Of a DNA stretch of 64,000 nt, positions 51,671 to 63,839 are shown one piece after another. Under the pieces are notes generated by a model. It saw only the letters and a program-made list of their open reading frames with translations. It had not been told where the DNA came from and made no database searches. The stretch is taken from NCBI GenBank assembly GCA_008711295.1, contig VUYV01000020.1:3397296-3461295 (forward strand), given 5' to 3'. The position numbers and the translations under genes were made by a program. Source of the stretch: Anarhynchus alexandrinus (taxonomy: Eukaryota; Chordata; Aves; Charadriiformes; Charadriidae). How positions within the stretch are numbered: position 1 is the stretch's first letter; every line of letters starts with the position of its first letter.

Positions 51671-53328
51671 AAAAGAAATAAAAACACCTTGAAATACCAG
51701 CCTTGGAGAAGTGGAAATGAAAACCCCTCCAGCTGCCGGGGTTCAGCTAGAGTTCTCCGGCGTAGGTTTGCAAAAGCCAGGGCTTACCGGCCATGGGCTA
51801 ACGGTTACTGGCCATGCCTTTGCCGCATCTGGGACATCCCAGAGGGATGTGCTCTGAGGCATCCTCAGCGAGCCGGGAGGGAAATAGCAGGCTATAAAGA
51901 TGAATGCGAGAAACTTGTGTTTAAATACCCCTCCCAGTCTGGCTGGCCAAAAGCCTTCTGCATGCAGTCGTGTTGCTGATGGCTGAATGTCCTGGGTGTG
52001 TCCCTCAAAGCGTGTGTGCTGGCTGGAAAATCCTGTTAAAGCCATTTTACCAGCGCAAGAGCCCGTTTTTGCGGCTGAGGTCCAGCAGGTCTGAGATGCC
52101 TACATGGCATCTATTGCATAAGTGCTGGTCTCCCTGTCCCCCTGAGTCAGCAAGGTGACCTCTTCTAAAGCTCCCAGTCTGAGCAAGACCTTACCACGGT
52201 GGCCTTCCTCTGTTGTAGGGACTGCAGAGAGGCACCTAAATCTGCAAGATGGAACAAATTGTGTCAAAAATCACCCAGGCTGCTGGCTACTCGCTTTGCT
52301 CTGCTCCTGCTGCATGTTTCTGCTGCTGCTGGGACAAGACGGTGGCTGAGATGACAGGACACTGTGCTTACAAGGAAATAGGGTCAGGAGCACCCATCTT
52401 GGGTGCATTAGGAGTTGGCAGTAGTGCTTCTGGGTGCCTCCTCAGAGCCAAAGGGGTGGCTAGACTGTGCCTAATCGTGGAGGTATGAATGAGCCCTGGC
52501 AACGGTCTTTGTAGCAAGCGGGCTTGAAATCAGTGTCTGTGGCTTGGAAAAAGCATGGTGTAGCATCCTGGTGCCACATGCAGACAGGATGCTTCAAGAG
52601 TTTCTGCTCTGGTCTTTCTCTCAGAAGAAGACAAGCTTATCTTGTCCTCTTTCCTACAGCCCTTGGCAGGAGCGTTTCTGGGCAAGATGGTGACAGTTTT
52701 GTGTGTTTGTTCAGGGCTGGTTGTAGTATTTGGGTTCACTGCAGGGCCTGGGGATTGCCAGCTGCCCCTCGGCCTTGCTGGTGGCTTCCCTTCCCCGCAG
52801 GCTGCGAGGGCCGGAAGGTTTTCCATGTGGTGTGGTTCTGCCCGCTCCTTCTCTGTAAACTACCTGGCTAAGCCCTCTTCTCTCCTCTCCTCCTCGGCCT
52901 CAGCCCGCTGCTTCCACTGGTACCGCAGGTCTGGAGAGAATTTTGTTTTATTTTTCGTAAACCCTAGTGAAGGCCCTCTGCTGAGGGGCTGGGCAAGCTC
53001 TGCCCGCGTTCTCTGTAAGCCCGGGATCAGGGCGGCCCTGGCAGCAGCTTGTCTTTTCCACTGATCCCAATTAAGATTCAGTCTTGGCAGGATGGAGCCT
53101 TTCAAGCTGCCAGCTGCAATAGGAGAGATGAGGCTTCGGGGGCAGCAGAAATTATTCCCTTCCCTCAGCTCATTTCTTGGATCTGGGCTGAGGATGGCCC
53201 CAGGAGTTGATCTGCAGAAGCCAAATGAGCCACACAGAGCTAAAACATTTCCATTCAGCGTCAGGCCCAGGGTGGGGAAGCGCAGCTCTCTGAAGAGCAG
53301 AGACTGTGGGTGGCAGCTGGGGAGGCAG

Positions 53329-53360
53329 TGGGATGGGATGGGGTGGGATGGGATGAGAGG
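53329..53360. repeat. GGGAT short tandem repeat
   Basis: About six degenerate units of GGGAT/GGGGT. The opposite strand gives an apparent Ser/His/Pro-Ile-rich open frame that is an artefact of this repeat. Confidence 0.8.
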
Positions 53361-56300
53361 GAGGGTGCAGCCCCACGCGCAGCCTGGAGACAGCAGCAAT
53401 CCCCGCCTCGCTGGAACTCTGTGTGCGGGGAAGGCTCGAGTGCCAAAATGACCCTGTTAATGAAACGGGAGTTCGTTAAGGCCTTGGAGAGTGGCAGCAA
53501 TGGCAGGGGAGAGCTGCGCAGCCGAAAGCCCTCTCCCAGCCCCGCAGAGGCAGATGCCGCCGGCCGGGTCTGCGCCTGGAGCCACGCGGCACGGCTCTGC
53601 TGATGTTGATGGAGCTTTGCCACAACGTGCACCAGCTGGTAACGGGCCTGGGGCATGACTAATGGAGCGGCTGCCTATCTGATAGCATGTGTTATTTTTC
53701 CAAGCATAATATTAACACAACTTTACAGTTGTCCAACCCTTCTGCTGTCTCCTCCTCTTCCTCCCCCGCCTCCTGTCACGCTGCAGCCAAGCTGCCCTTG
53801 ACATTGGAACTAGAAACTTTGCTTTTGCTGGCCTTGTGTCCTTTCGGCTCTGCACCCTGGAAGTATCATGGGTATAGAAGAGAGTGTTTCTGTTGCATTT
53901 ATTTAAAGACTAAACCCCTGCAGCAACAGTGTAGTAGTACTGAGAGTTTCTGGGTTTGAGCAGGTTCTCCAGAATTTGAGGATAAGCTCTATGTTCTCTC
54001 TGTTGATGAAGCAATTGCCTCTGTAATGCTGTTGCTAATTTGGGGTTCTGGAAGCAACCCTTAAGCACTAATGAAGTGTTGTTCCATGCTGTGTGGCACC
54101 TGGGAGAGCCCGGGACACAGGGCAGCTTGCCTGGTGGCCATGGCCGTGGCAGTGCAGTCGGGCTGTGAACGTGGAGCTGAGCAATGCCCAGTTCGTCACA
54201 CAGCTCTGCTCAGAGCAAAGCTCAGCAGCGTCTCAGGGCACCCGTCCCTTCCGCTGCACTTCGCCACTGTTATTTTGGGTACCCTTCGCTCCCTGAAGGA
54301 GCAAACAGGGTAAGTGCAAAAATAGCGATGCTAAACGGAAAGCTTTCTAACCGTGGCGCTGGCAGCGTGAAGGGACAGAGGAAAGTGAAGAGGGCTGGGT
54401 TTGTGTCTCGGCTACCGCTGCATGAGCTCATTGTGACCAAAATGAGCATCTGCTCTTATGACAGGGCGCACCGAGCTCCCCCGCAGCCCTCCAGGCCCAG
54501 CCGGTGCAAAAGGGTCCAGCCGCTCCACCCTGTGCCTTTCCGGGGAGCGTGCCAGGCACGTCAGGGGCTTGCCTGCCACCGTCATGGCTTTGCGGTGCTC
54601 CTCAGATCCACTGCCTTCTGAGACCAAACTTGAGGCTTTAACCCAAAGTCTCAAAAAAACCCGAAAGCTTAGCCAGCTCGCTGCAACCAGCGACTTCTCC
54701 GACCGTTTTCAGGTTCCCTGAAATGCTAAGCTTCTCTTGGAGCAAGGCTCGAGTAAGTGGAGGGAAGCGAACTGTGTTTCCATTTAACTAATTAGCAGTC
54801 CTGCGTCCTGGCCAAAGCACACACGACGTTACAGCCATTTTTAAGCTGTTACATGCCTGCATGACTGCTGCTGAGGCAGCCAGAAGGAGCTGCAAACTAG
54901 CGAAGGGCCAAGGAAGGGCTGGGGCGAAGGGCCGGATTCTGTCCACTCAAATCCCACCTAAAGCTGAGTAACGTCAGCGACTTAAGGAGAATTACCGCAG
55001 GTCACCAGTAGCTTAGAATAGCTAAAATGTTGTTGCCTTTTTTAGTGCTCAGCTGTTGCTGCTTTTTGAGTGGTTCCCATTCAGAAAGAAGAGGTCCCTT
55101 CCTGAGGTATTTCAAGCCGCATCTTCCCTCTATGCCCCACTCTTCTTCCCTCAGCGCTTCCTGAAAGCATTGCTCTCTTTGACATAGATTTAATCTCTAT
55201 AAGAATACTTAGTGACTGGCTTCTGCTGGCTGCTCCTTTATATGCCACATCCAATTTTTTCCAGGGCAGTCTTAACTAGCCCCAGGATGTGGCCGGGAAG
55301 GCAAGACAGGCCAAGCTGCCACCAAAGACACAGGCTGGATTAGCAGCGAACAGACAATAACACACAAACGGGACATTGGCTGGGACAAGTGAGAGCTTCC
55401 AGCAGGCAAAAGCCATGCTGCCCGTGCATTGTGAGGGCTGCCGTGTGTCCGCAATATTTGCTTTGCGTTCCCGTTGCGTTTGGCATGCAGCGTTAGCGGT
55501 GCGAGCTGTGTGCTTATGGCACACTGCATGAGAAGGAGGTGGTGGGCTCCATGCTTTATGCTGTTTCTTTTGGCTAAATCTTCAAAAACCTGGTTCCAAA
55601 CCAGGAAGGAGCTCCTAGAAAAAGGATGTAAAGCTTTGCGCTGTTTTCCCAGGATCAGCAGCGTTTGGAGGCTGTACCTGGAGAGACCCTCTGGCAGCAC
55701 AGCTCCTGCCTCTGCCCTCTTGCAGGGTGCCTGCACGGGGGCTCTGGGCTCCCCGTGGGGCTGCAGCGAGTGGCTGGTTACAGGGAACAGCTCGATCCAC
55801 TAAACTTCCTCAGGTAGGAACAAGGCCTTCTCGATGGCAGAAGAGGCGAGAGCTTCCCTAGAAGCTGAGATGGATCAGAAGGGGAGTTTCCCTTAGACTT
55901 ATTCATGACTCAGGAGGGATGGACTTCTATACAGGCACTTCCCTGGACCTCAGATTCAGTGTGTGGTCCCTCAGACTATGAGGGAGAGCTCTGGAGGCAC
56001 CCGTTCCTTATGTTACTCTGCGACACAAAGCAGTGCTGTTATATGCACCCGCTGACATGGAACAGGCACGTGGGAGATGCTGGGATAATGATGAGAGATG
56101 ATAAATGATGATGCTAAGCTTACAGGATTACTCAGTTTAAGAACAGCCAGATAGAGATGAGTTTCACTCAACATAAAAAAGAAATAATAGATTCCTTACA
56201 GTATTAAGTTATTGTGACTGATCCCTTGCTAATTGCTGACTAATCATTGCAACTTACAAAGTCTGTCTTGTTGCCTGTCCTGAGTTAAACATAGAAGCTC

Positions 56301-56380
56301 GTAGATTAAAACATAGATGTTCCTTTGAATGAGTAAAGAGTATACAAAGTAATGCGAAACATACTCCATTACAGCTAGTG

Positions 56381-56386
56381 TTTATT
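56381..56386 (-). terminator. Minus-strand AATAAA, candidate distal MOCS1 poly(A) signal
   Basis: On the minus strand the hexamer AATAAA sits in TTTTTAATAAACAC, followed by a T/G-containing stretch (ATGGAGTATGTTTCGC). Used by MOCS1 it would give a 3' UTR of about 2.5 kb. Other minus-strand AATAAA hexamers lie at 56788-56793 and 57878-57883. Which one is used, and by which transcript, cannot be told from sequence. Confidence 0.4.
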
Positions 56387-58872
56387 AAAAATGCAGTGGA
56401 CAAAAAAAAAAGCAAGCCTCCAAAAAGTAGTCAGTTCATCAACATATATTACACCAGTGCCCACCCAACACCACTGAAACATACAGTGCTATCAGCTCAC
56501 TTCTCTCAAAGTTCTGTTGACTCACACTTGGTTCATTATCTATAAATGTGCATAGTTTCAAGACTTGATAATGTAACATGAGCATAAAATGGCACCAAAG
56601 TCTGCTTGCCCAAAGCTTCCAGCAACTCTCAACCCAGGAAAGCAGTGAAATGTGCGTAAGTAGTAAGATGTGCGTGGCAGTCATGCATGTGCTCTGTAGT
56701 CCCTTGTATGGTCTCGAGTCCATTGTGTGAGCTTTACAGCATGACAGCAAACTTCTCAGAAGCCAAAGAATCAAATGCCCCAAAGCATTTTATTACTACT
56801 GAGTATGTCTAATTTCCTTCTAGTTTTCAAAACTAGCTAGACACTGGGTGAGGGCAGGGCGTGTTGTGCGTGGTGGCAAGGAATTAAGTGCTTGTGTAAA
56901 TCAGTTAACAGGTTATACACGTGCTTCCTTTTCCTGGCAATTCGTTTCCGTGCTGAGCTAGCAAAACATTTGCGCTATCAGCACAGCAGCTCCAGAGATG
57001 AACATGGTCTTTCGTATTTGCAGGGTCAGGTGGGATTGGTGCTCAGTACAGCAGTGTTCGGTACACTCCTGGGAAGGAGCAGGAGTGCCCCTACTGTGAA
57101 CTTACAGCTCGATCAGTGATCCCAGGGGAATCCGGACTGTAACGCTGAATGTAGGTGTACATGTTTATGGAGTTTGGGCACCAAGCCTTCCAGACTCCTT
57201 CCCCTTTCAGCTATAGCTGCTATGTGTGTCATTGCATGTGCCCTATCTCACAGTGACAATTAATAAAGAATCAAATTTGTTCACCTGCAATGGAAAAAGT
57301 GCCTTCTGTGGTAGCTGGTGTATGAGATTTGGAAAGGATTTGTAGTAAAACCAACTGCCTCCTCATCTTCGACCTGTGCTTACTTTAAGTGAGCAGGATG
57401 TGCGTGACAGTGTGGTGTGTGCTTTACTGATGCTCACAGTAATTGAACCTTATTTCATGAGAAGCAGCTACTTGCAAAGTTCAAGACACTTTTTCAGTAG
57501 CCTCTTTGATGTTATTAGAGCTGTCTTCAACTCTCTGTGCGTAGGGAGAGGGAGCACCTTGAATCATATGCAACTTCACATTAGCCATAAGCACTAGAAA
57601 ACAAGTAAACCAAAGTTGAAACCACCCTGTTTAGAGCATTTAAATTAACATTTGAAAAGGATCCATCAGTATTAACAACAATGCTGAGTAATTTCTTATC
57701 TAGGATGGTCAATTATCAAAGCTACTTAATGCTACGTGACAGTGGCCACTGGTACATTTATGGGGACGCTTAAGTGCTCAGAGGTCAGCCAATTAGAGAA
57801 ACATGCAGGAAAACACTCTGGCCCAGGCAACAGCAACTACCTTACCCTTCCAAGTGGCTACTAGTCTTAAAGTTTGTTTTATTTGTCAGGACTAGGCAGG
57901 TTGCTGGTTACTAGGAGCTGCACTGTAGGATTAAAAAATTGGGAGTCTTCTGGGGCTTGGTGTGGTATCTATTTCTAAGGTCAGGGAGAGCTGACGCCTA
58001 CTTCTGTGCATGGCATAATTAAGCCCTTAAGCATGCAGACATAGGGCCTCAATGTATTTGGGCACTAAGGTCAAAATGCTGGAACATGCTTATAACATTG
58101 TAAAAGGTACCTTTCAGATCAGCAAAATAATTCTTCCAAACCCAGAAATCCTCTGTTTGTACATCATGTTTTGCAGAGTGCTCAAGGCAGAGCTGGGCAG
58201 CTTCCATCTTTTTCCTTCTTTTGAAATTGATAACGTGGGTATTTCCTACTTGCAGGCAAGGGCAGCAGTAGCAATGCAAAGGGACGGGAGCTGCCCCTCT
58301 GACCCTGGCTGTTCCACAGTTACAGTCAGTGGTGTATGGTAAGGTTCCCCAGCTATGTTCTCGCTGTCACCTTCTAAATTCAACTAAGGGGGGCAGGGGG
58401 GCAGACGGACAGACACAATTCTGAAATCTTAATCCTTGACTTGACTTAAATAGTTGCCAAATAACAGCACTTTCAGCACTTGCTTCATTTCCAGAGCTCA
58501 TGGTTGCATGGTGTGATGACAGCAGCTGTGAATATTTCACAGCAAGAAGGGGGGAAAAAAAAACCTAAACCAACCTCTGTGCTGTAACTAGGAATCTTTG
58601 CTCAAGCTCATGGTGAGGACACTGAAATGAAGGTACTGGCAGAGTGGAGAAGTCTGTCCTCTAAAAAACACACATGGTTATCAACGGGGGTACGTGGCTC
58701 CCCTGTTCAGCCCAGCAGTAAGCTGACAGGGTAAGGCAAACCTGGAGTTGTAGGGTGGTTGTATGGTACACCTGCTGAGGTCTCCAAGCCTACCAGCTGA
58801 ACAAAAGTAGTTCTGTAAGAAGTTGAACATGAGCACTGGTCACCTGGAGGGCTGGTGGTGTCTGGATATGAC
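56387..58872 (-). other. MOCS1: Probable MOCS1 3' UTR (end uncertain)
   Basis: Minus-strand sequence after the MOCS1 stop, with no recognised gene. The nearest good hexamer (AATAAA in ACAAATAAAACAAAC, 57878-57883) would give a UTR of about 1 kb, the distal one about 2.5 kb. A 114-codon open frame at 56439-56783 on the same strand has no family resemblance. A + strand AATAAA at 57262-57267 is also present. Confidence 0.4.
57878..57883 (-). terminator. MOCS1: Candidate proximal MOCS1 poly(A) signal (AATAAA)
   Basis: Minus-strand AATAAA about 1 kb past the MOCS1 stop codon, in an A-rich context. It is the first canonical hexamer I found downstream of the stop. Confidence 0.4.
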
Positions 58873-59744
58873 CTAGACCCTTAGGAAGTCTCCCCTCTGC
58901 CCACCCGTCTTACTAAGCAACTTCACCTCTTCGATCACAATGTCATGAGTAACTGCTTTGCACATGTCGTACACAGTCAGGGCAGCCAGGCTGGCGGCTG
59001 TCAGAGCTTCCATCTCCACCCCTGTCCTCCCCCAGGTCTGACAGGAGCTACGAATCACCACTGCATGTCTGGTCTCATCCAGGCTCAGAGACACCTCAAC
59101 ATGGTTGAGGGGGATGTTGTGACACAACGGGATCAACTGGCTGGTCAGCTTGGCTCCCTGAATTCCTGCAATCTGGGCTACTGCCAGCACATCCCCTTTC
59201 TTCACCTGGTTCTGCCTCACCATCCCAAATGCCTTCTCGCCCAGGCGGACCACAGCGCCAGCAACAGCACTTCTTCTCGAATCTGGCTTCCCTCCAACAT
59301 CAACCATTGTGGCCCGTCCTTCCTCATCAGTGTGAGTCAAGTTGTCAGAGGCACCAGGTACCTTGGTGCGAGATCCCAGATCCCTGGTACGGAATTCGGA
59401 TCCTGGACTTGCCTCTTTGGACTGACAGTCCACAGAAACTTGGCCAACAGGAGAAGCCTCAAGGCACTTTGTGTCAAATGTGGAGCTTGGGTCCTTCTGG
59501 AAGACACAGCAGCCTCTGAGCTGGGTTTGTAGAATTCCTGTCGTTATGTGCCACTGTTGCTCTGGGTGAGATCCTGGCAGGAGAAGTTGTCCTGTAAGCT
59601 TATTTTTCATTAATGCTTTCCCCATTCGTTTGGGTAAACTTGCTCTCAAAGTCAGCCAACGGCTAAATGTGTGGCCCCACTGTTTTGAATTTGGGGGATT
59701 CTGTAGGGCATCTTGGCATAGTGGGAATGACATCAATGCAGGCT
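58873..59744 (-). CDS. MOCS1: MOCS1 last exon: linker plus MoaC-like MOCS1B domain
   Basis: Two bases complete a split codon, then 289 codons and a TAG stop (58873-58875). The minus-strand acceptor is TTTTTTTCTCCCCCAG|AG. The first 145 or so residues are a low-conservation linker. From about exon residue 147 (M-V-D-V-G-G-K-P-D-S-R-R) the sequence is a complete MoaC fold. It has K-K-G-D-V, I-P-L-C-H (His 209), G-V-E-M-E-A-L (Glu 244 and 246) and Y-D-M-C-K (Asp 260, Lys 263), matching the catalytic set of bacterial MoaC. With MOCS1A it converts GTP, via 3',8-cyclo-GTP, to cyclic pyranopterin monophosphate, the first step of molybdenum cofactor synthesis, in mitochondria. Upstream minus-strand codons beyond 59744 are intron read-through. 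Confidence 0.95.
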
Positions 59745-62700
59745 CTGGGGGAGAAAAAAAAAGTAACATGAGAACATGTCTTAATAACTGGAAAGCTAAA
59801 CTAAGTCTGCAGCAGCTGAGGACCCTGTCAGAGCACTGCTTGGGACTTCCTCTATTGCATAAACCTCAACAAGCTTGCAAATATCTACTTTTCTCCTCAA
59901 GCTCCTTCTCGCTCACAGGTTCCCTACATTTGCTGGTTGTTATTACAAACCCCCAAGACTTAAAACACTTATTTCAAGGTCCCTGACAAGAAGAAACAAC
60001 TTGCTTTCAAAAAGTATCAACACTTACTGAGAAGCACAAGCCAAGAAAGCTTATAGGAACATCAGTTCTGAAGAAAAGCAAGTCATAGCACCTCAGCATC
60101 CAGTTAAGATTGTCCCAGCACCAGTCTTCTTTCGAAAGCCTGGCAGGGTTAGTAGGAAACTCTTGCACTGAGATTCTCAACTCCGCCTTTCCAAACACAT
60201 TCCTCCCAGCACAGGTGGCTGCACTTCCTGCTTTCATCTCCTTCTGCAGGGAAGGGTCATGCCAGCACTTGAGGACAGCAGGGACCAGAAGCGCTGCATC
60301 TGCAACTGCACTGTCTACAAGCTCAGAGGGTGGGTCTGTGATGGGAACCTCTCTTATTACTGCCAGCTCTTACCACGTTAATGACGGCTGAAGTTTAAGC
60401 ACTGGAAAAACCACGCTCCCCTCATTGACAGATAGATATTAAATCTACTCAGAAGTATGTTCCAAGTCGAGCTGGCAGAGCTCCCAGCTGGCAGAGCGGT
60501 AGTAAGCCCTCCTGCCCCTTTTCAGCATTTAATCCCTTGGTTTTGGCATTTGCACAGGGCTAAACGCCAAGTGTCAAGACAAGGAGTCTTTTTCACATAA
60601 AAGCAGTGATTTGTTTTGTAAGTAAAGAGAAAGCAGCATAGAGGTAAGTGGCTGAGCCCTAGTTTAATAGCCTCATTGATAAACATGTTTCTCTTTTTTT
60701 TTCTGGAGCTCCTGCTCTCTTTGCTCTGAGAAGCTTGGAATAGGGTTTTGCTCAATAACCTCCTTTGGTAGCTCTGGTATTCTGGAACTTCCTTACTCAC
60801 AAATTTTCAGACTGGCCACAAGTGAATCAAAGCAGCTTCCTGGCCCCTCTGCTGCCCTGACCTACAGATATCACCTTGGACTGTCCACGTGCCAGTAACA
60901 GACACAGTGTGGACAACCCACTGGTTGTCCCCCCCACCCTCTTTTTTTAAAAACAAACCAACCCATCTCTTCCTTCTAGTCCCAGCCTCTGCTGTAATAA
61001 GACTGAGGCACTTCACGCCTCTTTCATCCAGAGTACCCTCCAAATATTGATCTGACAGTGCCTGTTACTGAAGCTTAAATCAACCATATTTCATGATTAT
61101 TTTTTTTAAATCGCTGCAAAAATGTAAATTCAGGCAAAGGCCCTTTTTGATCTACGGCTGATGGTCTGTCCACTAAAATTAAGATTGCTGCAAGTTTAGT
61201 GCTAATGTGTTTACCCTCAGATGAATGGGATTAGACACAAGTGTTTTGAGTGCAACATTGCTCTGTTTTAGAAGACAGCAAATTGTGCTTATTCCTCCTT
61301 TCTTTCTCTCTCTCTTTATACAGTGGGGCCTAACCTGGATATTCCTTTTAAAAGCCAGAAACTCAAAGTACGCTGTTCTTCTGGATTCCCTGATTAGCTT
61401 GAAAGCTGAAGCTAAACCCCTGGCAAGGTGTCTTGTCTTCAGGAGAAGCCAAACTGCAAAGGCAGACAAGTGCTTACTTCCACGGAGTAAACACGCATGG
61501 GTGGGAGCAAGGAAGAGAAGTACTGCTTGCTCAAGTACAGTGGTAAGTGAAAAGACAGCAGACAGTAATGCACGCAAAGCACCTTTGCTTTTCCTAACAA
61601 CCTACATTTTCTTCAAGTTGTACCCAGTCATCTCTATCTTCACCCAAATTGCTCGTATACCTACAAAAAATAGATAATGGTTTTCTATGGTACTATACAT
61701 AACACAACTGAAACCACCTGACAAGCTGCATCTCCTTATGTTCTGTTACTGCACCTGAAGTTTAATTGTGTTAGCTTCCAACTAGCACAACCTCAGGGGG
61801 AAAAAAGAAGGCAGGAGATACTTAAATTAAGGAGGAAACTCCCATAACTGAAATGAACCCGTGAGGAGAACAACCTGCCAAAAGGAATATTTTGATTAAT
61901 GGAAATAGGATACAAACCATATAGCAAAGGATCAGACAACAGCAGTGGAGGGAAGAAGCCAGGTTTGGCTTACTGGGACTAGCAAAACCAATTAGTGATT
62001 TCCACAGTATTCATTAAGTTTCATTAAATTAATTCCATACACACACACCCCCCACTGGCTGCTTGCACGCCAGTATTATTTGGAGTTTGTAAGTAATTCA
62101 AAACACAATTAGGAAATCTCCTAATGATTCCCCATGTGTCACAGTGGGATACTCTCCACTCATCTCCAGTCTCTCCACTGATGCGGTGACTGCCAGCAGT
62201 TAGTCTCGAAGGGACATGAAACAGCTGGGGCAGGACCTGGACAGGCTGCCTCTTTTACTGTATGTCAGACAATGTTAAAGCACTTTCCAAAAGGAAATTG
62301 GATGGATCTGATCTGTAGACATCCAAATGTTGCTATGAATGCTAACTTTGGAGTGTGGGGATTCTTTCAAAGGCATCCTGAAAAATTATGTACGTCCCAG
62401 TGAACTGTCAAGAGTTTAATATAGTATTTTTCATCTTAAAAAAGAAACCAGAAAGTTTTTCCTCATGCAGCAAGTCAATACACACTTTAAACAAAGGTCC
62501 CTCTTTCCCCTTTTCCTGGAACACAATGCAGCAGTGGCCACATATAAAAGAGCAAAAGCAAACTGAGAGAGACAGTCTTGCACCACTGAATCCATTCACT
62601 TTAAAACTCAACATGGAAAATGATGGTCCTTTCAAGGGGGGACATCAATTGAAAAATACTCCCAGTGAAAACCTGTGTTAAAAGACCTCTGTAGAGCCTA

Positions 62701-63839
62701 TTTCCTAATCAAGTCAACAGAAGTAAAAGCACAAGAGTCTTGGTTTAAAAAAAAGTCACAGTTATTACATCACCTGTAGCAAAGTCCTGCAAATAAATGC
62801 ATGTTACCTTCCCCAGGGGTACCTGTTTTAAAAGCTGTGTTTTAAGCTGCATAGCAGCTAACCTGCTCCAGAGCATCAGTGGGAGGATGGAGAGTTTTGG
62901 TTTGAAACATAACGTTCATCTCTTCCACCCTTCCTGCATTTCCCCCCCCTTGTTGATAAGAAACAACAGAATGACAATCTCACAATGCTGACTCTTGCAT
63001 TTCTTAAGTCTAAGGAAGAAAAAAGGTATTTGGGAAGATAGATAGCTGTCTTACAGAACAGGGAAACATAGGCATGGAGGAGGTAGAAACACACTGAAGG
63101 AGATGTGAAAAACCAGTAAGAGAACCCCATCAGTGCCATATCACTCATGAACAGAACTTCAAGCAAAAGAGAGAGTTCACAAACATCTTCAATAGCCACA
63201 ACAAGGAGAAGAAAGGCTCTTGGGTTCATAGGACCGGTCAGGTATACCAGATACTACAGTTTTCATGGTTATGCTCTGAAACTTTGCAGCAATAAGAGGA
63301 CATGTTGAAAGAATAAAGCCTCAAGTTTCAGATTTTGAAGTAAAATATTAGTGAGGTGGGAAAACTTGCATTTCTGTCAGTTATTGGCTCTATATATTAT
63401 GAGCAAACTTGAATTTCTTAATCCAGGGGTAAAAGTCCATCCCCTATCCTTTGCATTTATATGGCAATCTGGTCAATTTCATAAAACTCACCCCAAATCG
63501 CCTTACAAGTTACTATACTGGTCTTGTTAAGTACAAAGGAAGCAGATAGGAAATAAGATAGGAGAGGTAGTGATCCCTTTGGAAAATTTAATGAACTTTC
63601 AAAATTAGAGACAACAAAAACAGTGCTGTCAATCAGAAGACTGGGTAAGGGTTGGTAGGGACATTAAACCTTTCCTCCTCTTCCACTTCAGCATGTTAAC
63701 CACAACTACCTTTTAAGAAACCCATTTCTTTGCCTAAACCTAAGCCAAAACCAAATCCAAGTTAGACTTAAAAGCCCAATCCACTCTGCTCCCCCAGAAG
63801 ACAAAAACCGAACAAAAACATTGTATGTTTATTACGTAC
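59745..63839 (-). other. MOCS1: MOCS1 intron between the MOCS1A-terminal and MOCS1B exons
   Basis: About 4.1 kb. Starts at one of the alternative donors at 63854 or 63839 and ends at the CCCCCAG acceptor at 59745-59750. Unique sequence with a 12-bp direct repeat AGCTGGCAGAGC at 60470-60481 and 60486-60497, and poly-A/T runs. No other exon was recognised. Confidence 0.75.

Larger units (their letters stand above)
44261..56370. other. Intergenic DNA between convergent DAAM2 and MOCS1
   Basis: About 12 kb without a recognisable gene. It contains a GTTT microsatellite (46561-46584), a possible hAT-type terminal fragment (about 48008-48075), a GGGAT short tandem repeat (53329-53360) and CpG-rich patches at roughly 51480-51670, 53480-53650 and 54340-54620. 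Open frames up to 179 codons occur in the GC-rich part but overlap in several frames and look like composition artefacts. Confidence 0.65.

Noticed and set aside
52860..53399. 179-codon minus-strand open frame in the intergenic GC-rich region
   Set aside because: Its N-terminal part is translated GGGAT repeat, several other frames are also open over the same bases, and no domain or family motif is present.
54184..54621. 145-codon + strand open frame
   Set aside because: Overlaps other open frames on both strands, and its basic, Ser/Arg/Pro-rich composition is typical of spurious GC-rich translation.
55272..55736. 154-codon minus-strand open frame
   Set aside because: No recognisable motifs, an overlapping + strand frame of 109 codons is also open, and GC content explains the length.
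59745..59769. Start of the MOCS1B exon at an upstream in-frame ATG
   Set aside because: A clean TTTTTTTCTCCCCCAG acceptor shows that these codons are intron; the exon begins at 59744.
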